From NCBI GenBank assembly GCA_905331475.1, contig CAJNYU010003045.1:62001-126000 (forward strand): DNA of 64,000 nucleotides, in the 5' to 3' direction. Positions within the stretch are counted from its first letter, which is position 1. Every line of letters begins with the position of its first letter. A program made the translations under genes and the position numbers. This document shows, piece by piece, positions 62,101 through 64,000 of the stretch. The notes beneath the pieces are model-generated. The model did not search any database. It was given only the letters and a program-made list of their open reading frames with translations, and was not told the origin of the DNA. This DNA is from Rotaria socialis. Its lineage: Eukaryota > Rotifera > Eurotatoria > Philodinida > Philodinidae.

Positions 62101-63931
62101 TTTGTCCAGCATGATTATGAAAAAGCTCGATACTATTACGAAGAAGCGCTTAATATAGATGCGGGCTGTGTTCAAGCGCTCCATAATCTTAGTAAGAATA
62201 TTTAATTAAACTATCCGTGCATATTTACTTAATTAATTCAATGAATATTTCCAGTTCTGACATTAATTCAATCAAAGCAATATCAACGTGTAAAAGATTT
62301 TCTTCATAAATATGCTACTATACAACCAGACAATAGTCAAGTAGCTTGTTTGATGGCTAAAGTATTACAAGAGACTCACGATTTTGATCAAGCTAAAAGT
62401 TGGTAAGTAATATTATGAATTAACTTTGTTTTTGTGATATCAATTTCAAGGTAAAGTTTCTTTTGTCAATATATCAAATTTTCTAGAATACGTCTGAGTT
62501 GTTTATCAGAGAGTTCGATTTGCAGATATTAGCAAACTGTTGACAACAAGTCCGCTTGTTGTAATGATCGAGTTCTCTGGTAGTGGAAGTATTGATGAAA
62601 ACGAGAAATACACACTTTCTCTAATATTTGCAACTGGATCCGAAAATTGAGGACACAGAGAGAGAGAGAGAAGATTCTCAATTTGAAACTTTATTTTTAT
62701 TTCTCATTGTGTTTCTAGACTAGAAGCGAGCAAACTATTAAAAATCCGAAGGACACAATGGTTCCTATATCATCTCTACAGATTTATAATCGGTTTACTG
62801 AAACCGTAACCATGCAAGCCGATGCGTAAATAGATCCACGTCTAACTTAAATTTTTTCTACGTGACATATTAAAATCCCCTGGATAACTCATATTTCACA
62901 GGAAGAAATAATCGAGGATGCCGTCATTTTTAAATTAAATAGGGAGTAGAAAAAACAGTTTTCAAGCTAAATCTTTCGGGCATTCTAGTTATATTTAGAA
63001 CTATTTAGAAGAAGAACTTCAAGCTTACGTCTGATCTTTCGATCCTTATTAAAATACATACGACGCTGTAGGCTAAGATTTCAATAAATCTGCTATAAGT
63101 CTGTTGAAAAGAATTTAGAGTCACACACATCTGTTTACTAATTTTTTGGTACCTAGTTGAAATCTAATATATGCATAAAGCCTAGAGTAAAAAGAATCTT
63201 TAAGCAAAAAAATTTTTTTTCTGTTTGCACTCTAGCTACACATTTTCATATTTCTAACGTGCCCAAAACAAAGATAAAATAAATAGAATAATAAATATTT
63301 ACTAACGCGGGGCTCCAATCTAAATTGGTATAGGTCAAATGTTGACTAATTTTTCAACAAAACACTTTCTATACAAATTACCATCGAACGTACGATGCCT
63401 TGTTTTTAATCATTGGTTAAGAATAGCAAACATTGCATCACTTACTAATTCTCAAGCTGTTCTTTTTCTATTCTGTATATCTGTTATCGTGACCCTGTTA
63501 GAAATGAAAATATGTTCGCATCTAGAATTTTTTAGTTTCTGCACGTTTGTCAAAGACAATCCAGGATCAACATTAGTCGAATAGCTTCTGTCTCGCATTT
63601 TATCAGTTTCAATTATTGTTACATTCATAGAATAGCGCCTGATTACACTTACTGAGTAGAATAAGTTTCGAAGATTCTTTAAAACTTCGCTTTTGTTTTA
63701 ATACGAAAATGATAAACTAAAAAGCAAATTCCTCATGATTTTTGAAATGAGAAATATATTATTATCGATAAATTGTAATGGTGAACATTAAAAACCTTTT
63801 CTTCTGGAAATTTCTTTAGGTATTTACAGGCGTTAAGTGGCCATCGAACGGATGGATACTTACATCGGCGTCTAGGTGAATTAGTTGATTCTCAAGGTGA
63901 TAAATCAGAGGCATTGCAATATTATTTTGAT
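59122..63931 (+). CDS. IFT88: Intraflagellar transport protein 88, 3' end beyond window
   Basis: TPR protein of the IFT-B complex that carries cargo in cilia. Exons: 59122-59184, 59240-59308, 59364-59375, 59426-59700, 59750-59840, 59893-59994, 60649-60758, 60813-60920, 60976-61201, 61260-61339, 61481-61667, 61733-61787, 61863-61894, 61942-62011, 62075-62191, 62255-62402, 63820-63931. Phases are continuous through 619 residues, of about 830 in human. Matches include Ser-Gly-Phe-Asn-Asp-Tyr-Asn-Pro, Thr-Ser-His-Gly-Arg-Arg, Arg-Pro-x-Thr-Ala near the N-terminus, Asn-Ile-Gly-Asn-Val-Phe, Tyr-Arg-Met-Ala-Leu-Asp-Gln, Cys-Tyr-Tyr-Ala-Ile-Gly, Leu-Val-Thr-Glu-Ala-Ile, Glu-Trp-Cys-Ile-Glu, Leu-Thr-Asn-Lys-Gly-Asn and Lys-Leu/Arg-Leu-Gly-Glu-Leu with Gly-Asp-Lys-Ser-x-Ala. 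The last visible donor is GTATAT at 63932. Introns 6 (654 nt) and 16 (1,417 nt) are the only long ones; neither holds a recognisable element. Confidence 0.9.
62403..63819 (+). other. 1.4-kb intron 16 of IFT88
   Basis: No coding segment recognised. It includes a short AG microsatellite near 62660-62673. The flanking exons join in phase (Trp codon split 2+1). The 81-residue frame at 63339-63584 has no domain and was not called. Confidence 0.55.
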
Positions 63932-64000
63932 GTATATTGAATATTATCTAAATCGTAAAGTTCGATATTTTGATATTCTTTTTTGTTTCTCTATCGAAAG

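Overview
This is nuclear DNA from a small, AT-rich animal genome. Genes have many short GT-AG introns (often 50-100 nt), and all three standard stop codons are used. The gene content is metazoan: a SoxD HMG-box factor, TMEM26, IFT88, a FAM47-type protein, endonuclease V and a transglutaminase relative. Compact introns, AT-richness and fused or repeat-rich proteins would fit a bdelloid rotifer. That is my best guess from general knowledge, not something the sequence proves. No bacterial-type operon, rRNA, tRNA or CRISPR array was recognised.

Layout. 1-10.0 kb: three consecutive plus-strand open frames for one family of disordered, Lys/Glu/Ser/Thr-rich proteins. They share a degenerate module (Phe-x-Leu-Pro, then Asp-Asn-Thr, then a short amphipathic helix) repeated about every 60 residues. 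The middle copy is damaged by a single N that follows a perfect 220-bp duplicate of the first gene, probably an assembly join. 10.0-15.6 kb: no gene, one small inverted-repeat element. 15.6-22.7 kb: a 12-exon transglutaminase-fold gene that has lost the catalytic Cys and His and carries an approximately 1,280-residue Ala/Pro/Glu-rich tail in its last exon, interrupted by a 571-N gap. 22.7-27.2 kb: no gene, but a textbook 872-bp non-autonomous hAT element with a perfect 8-bp target duplication, plus smaller repeats. 27.2-29.0 kb: TMEM26. 29.8-35.4 kb: an unrecognised five-exon gene with a 620-bp foldback element in its last intron. 35.4-44.0 kb: an 8.5-kb microsatellite-rich stretch without genes. 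44.0-46.1 kb: SoxD. 48.4-53.7 kb, minus strand: endonuclease V and a large von Willebrand A-domain protein. 56.1-59.0 kb: FAM47-like gene, followed only 122 bp later by IFT88 (59.1 kb to beyond the window end).

The genes do not form an obvious pathway; this is an ordinary animal gene neighbourhood. The most unusual items are the repeat-protein cluster at the left end, the pseudo-transglutaminase with its giant tail, the foldback and hAT elements, and the tightly spaced FAM47-IFT88 pair, which may be resolved by trans-splicing. Exon boundaries were assigned by eye from splice consensus, phase continuity and family alignment from memory; none has been checked against transcripts or databases.
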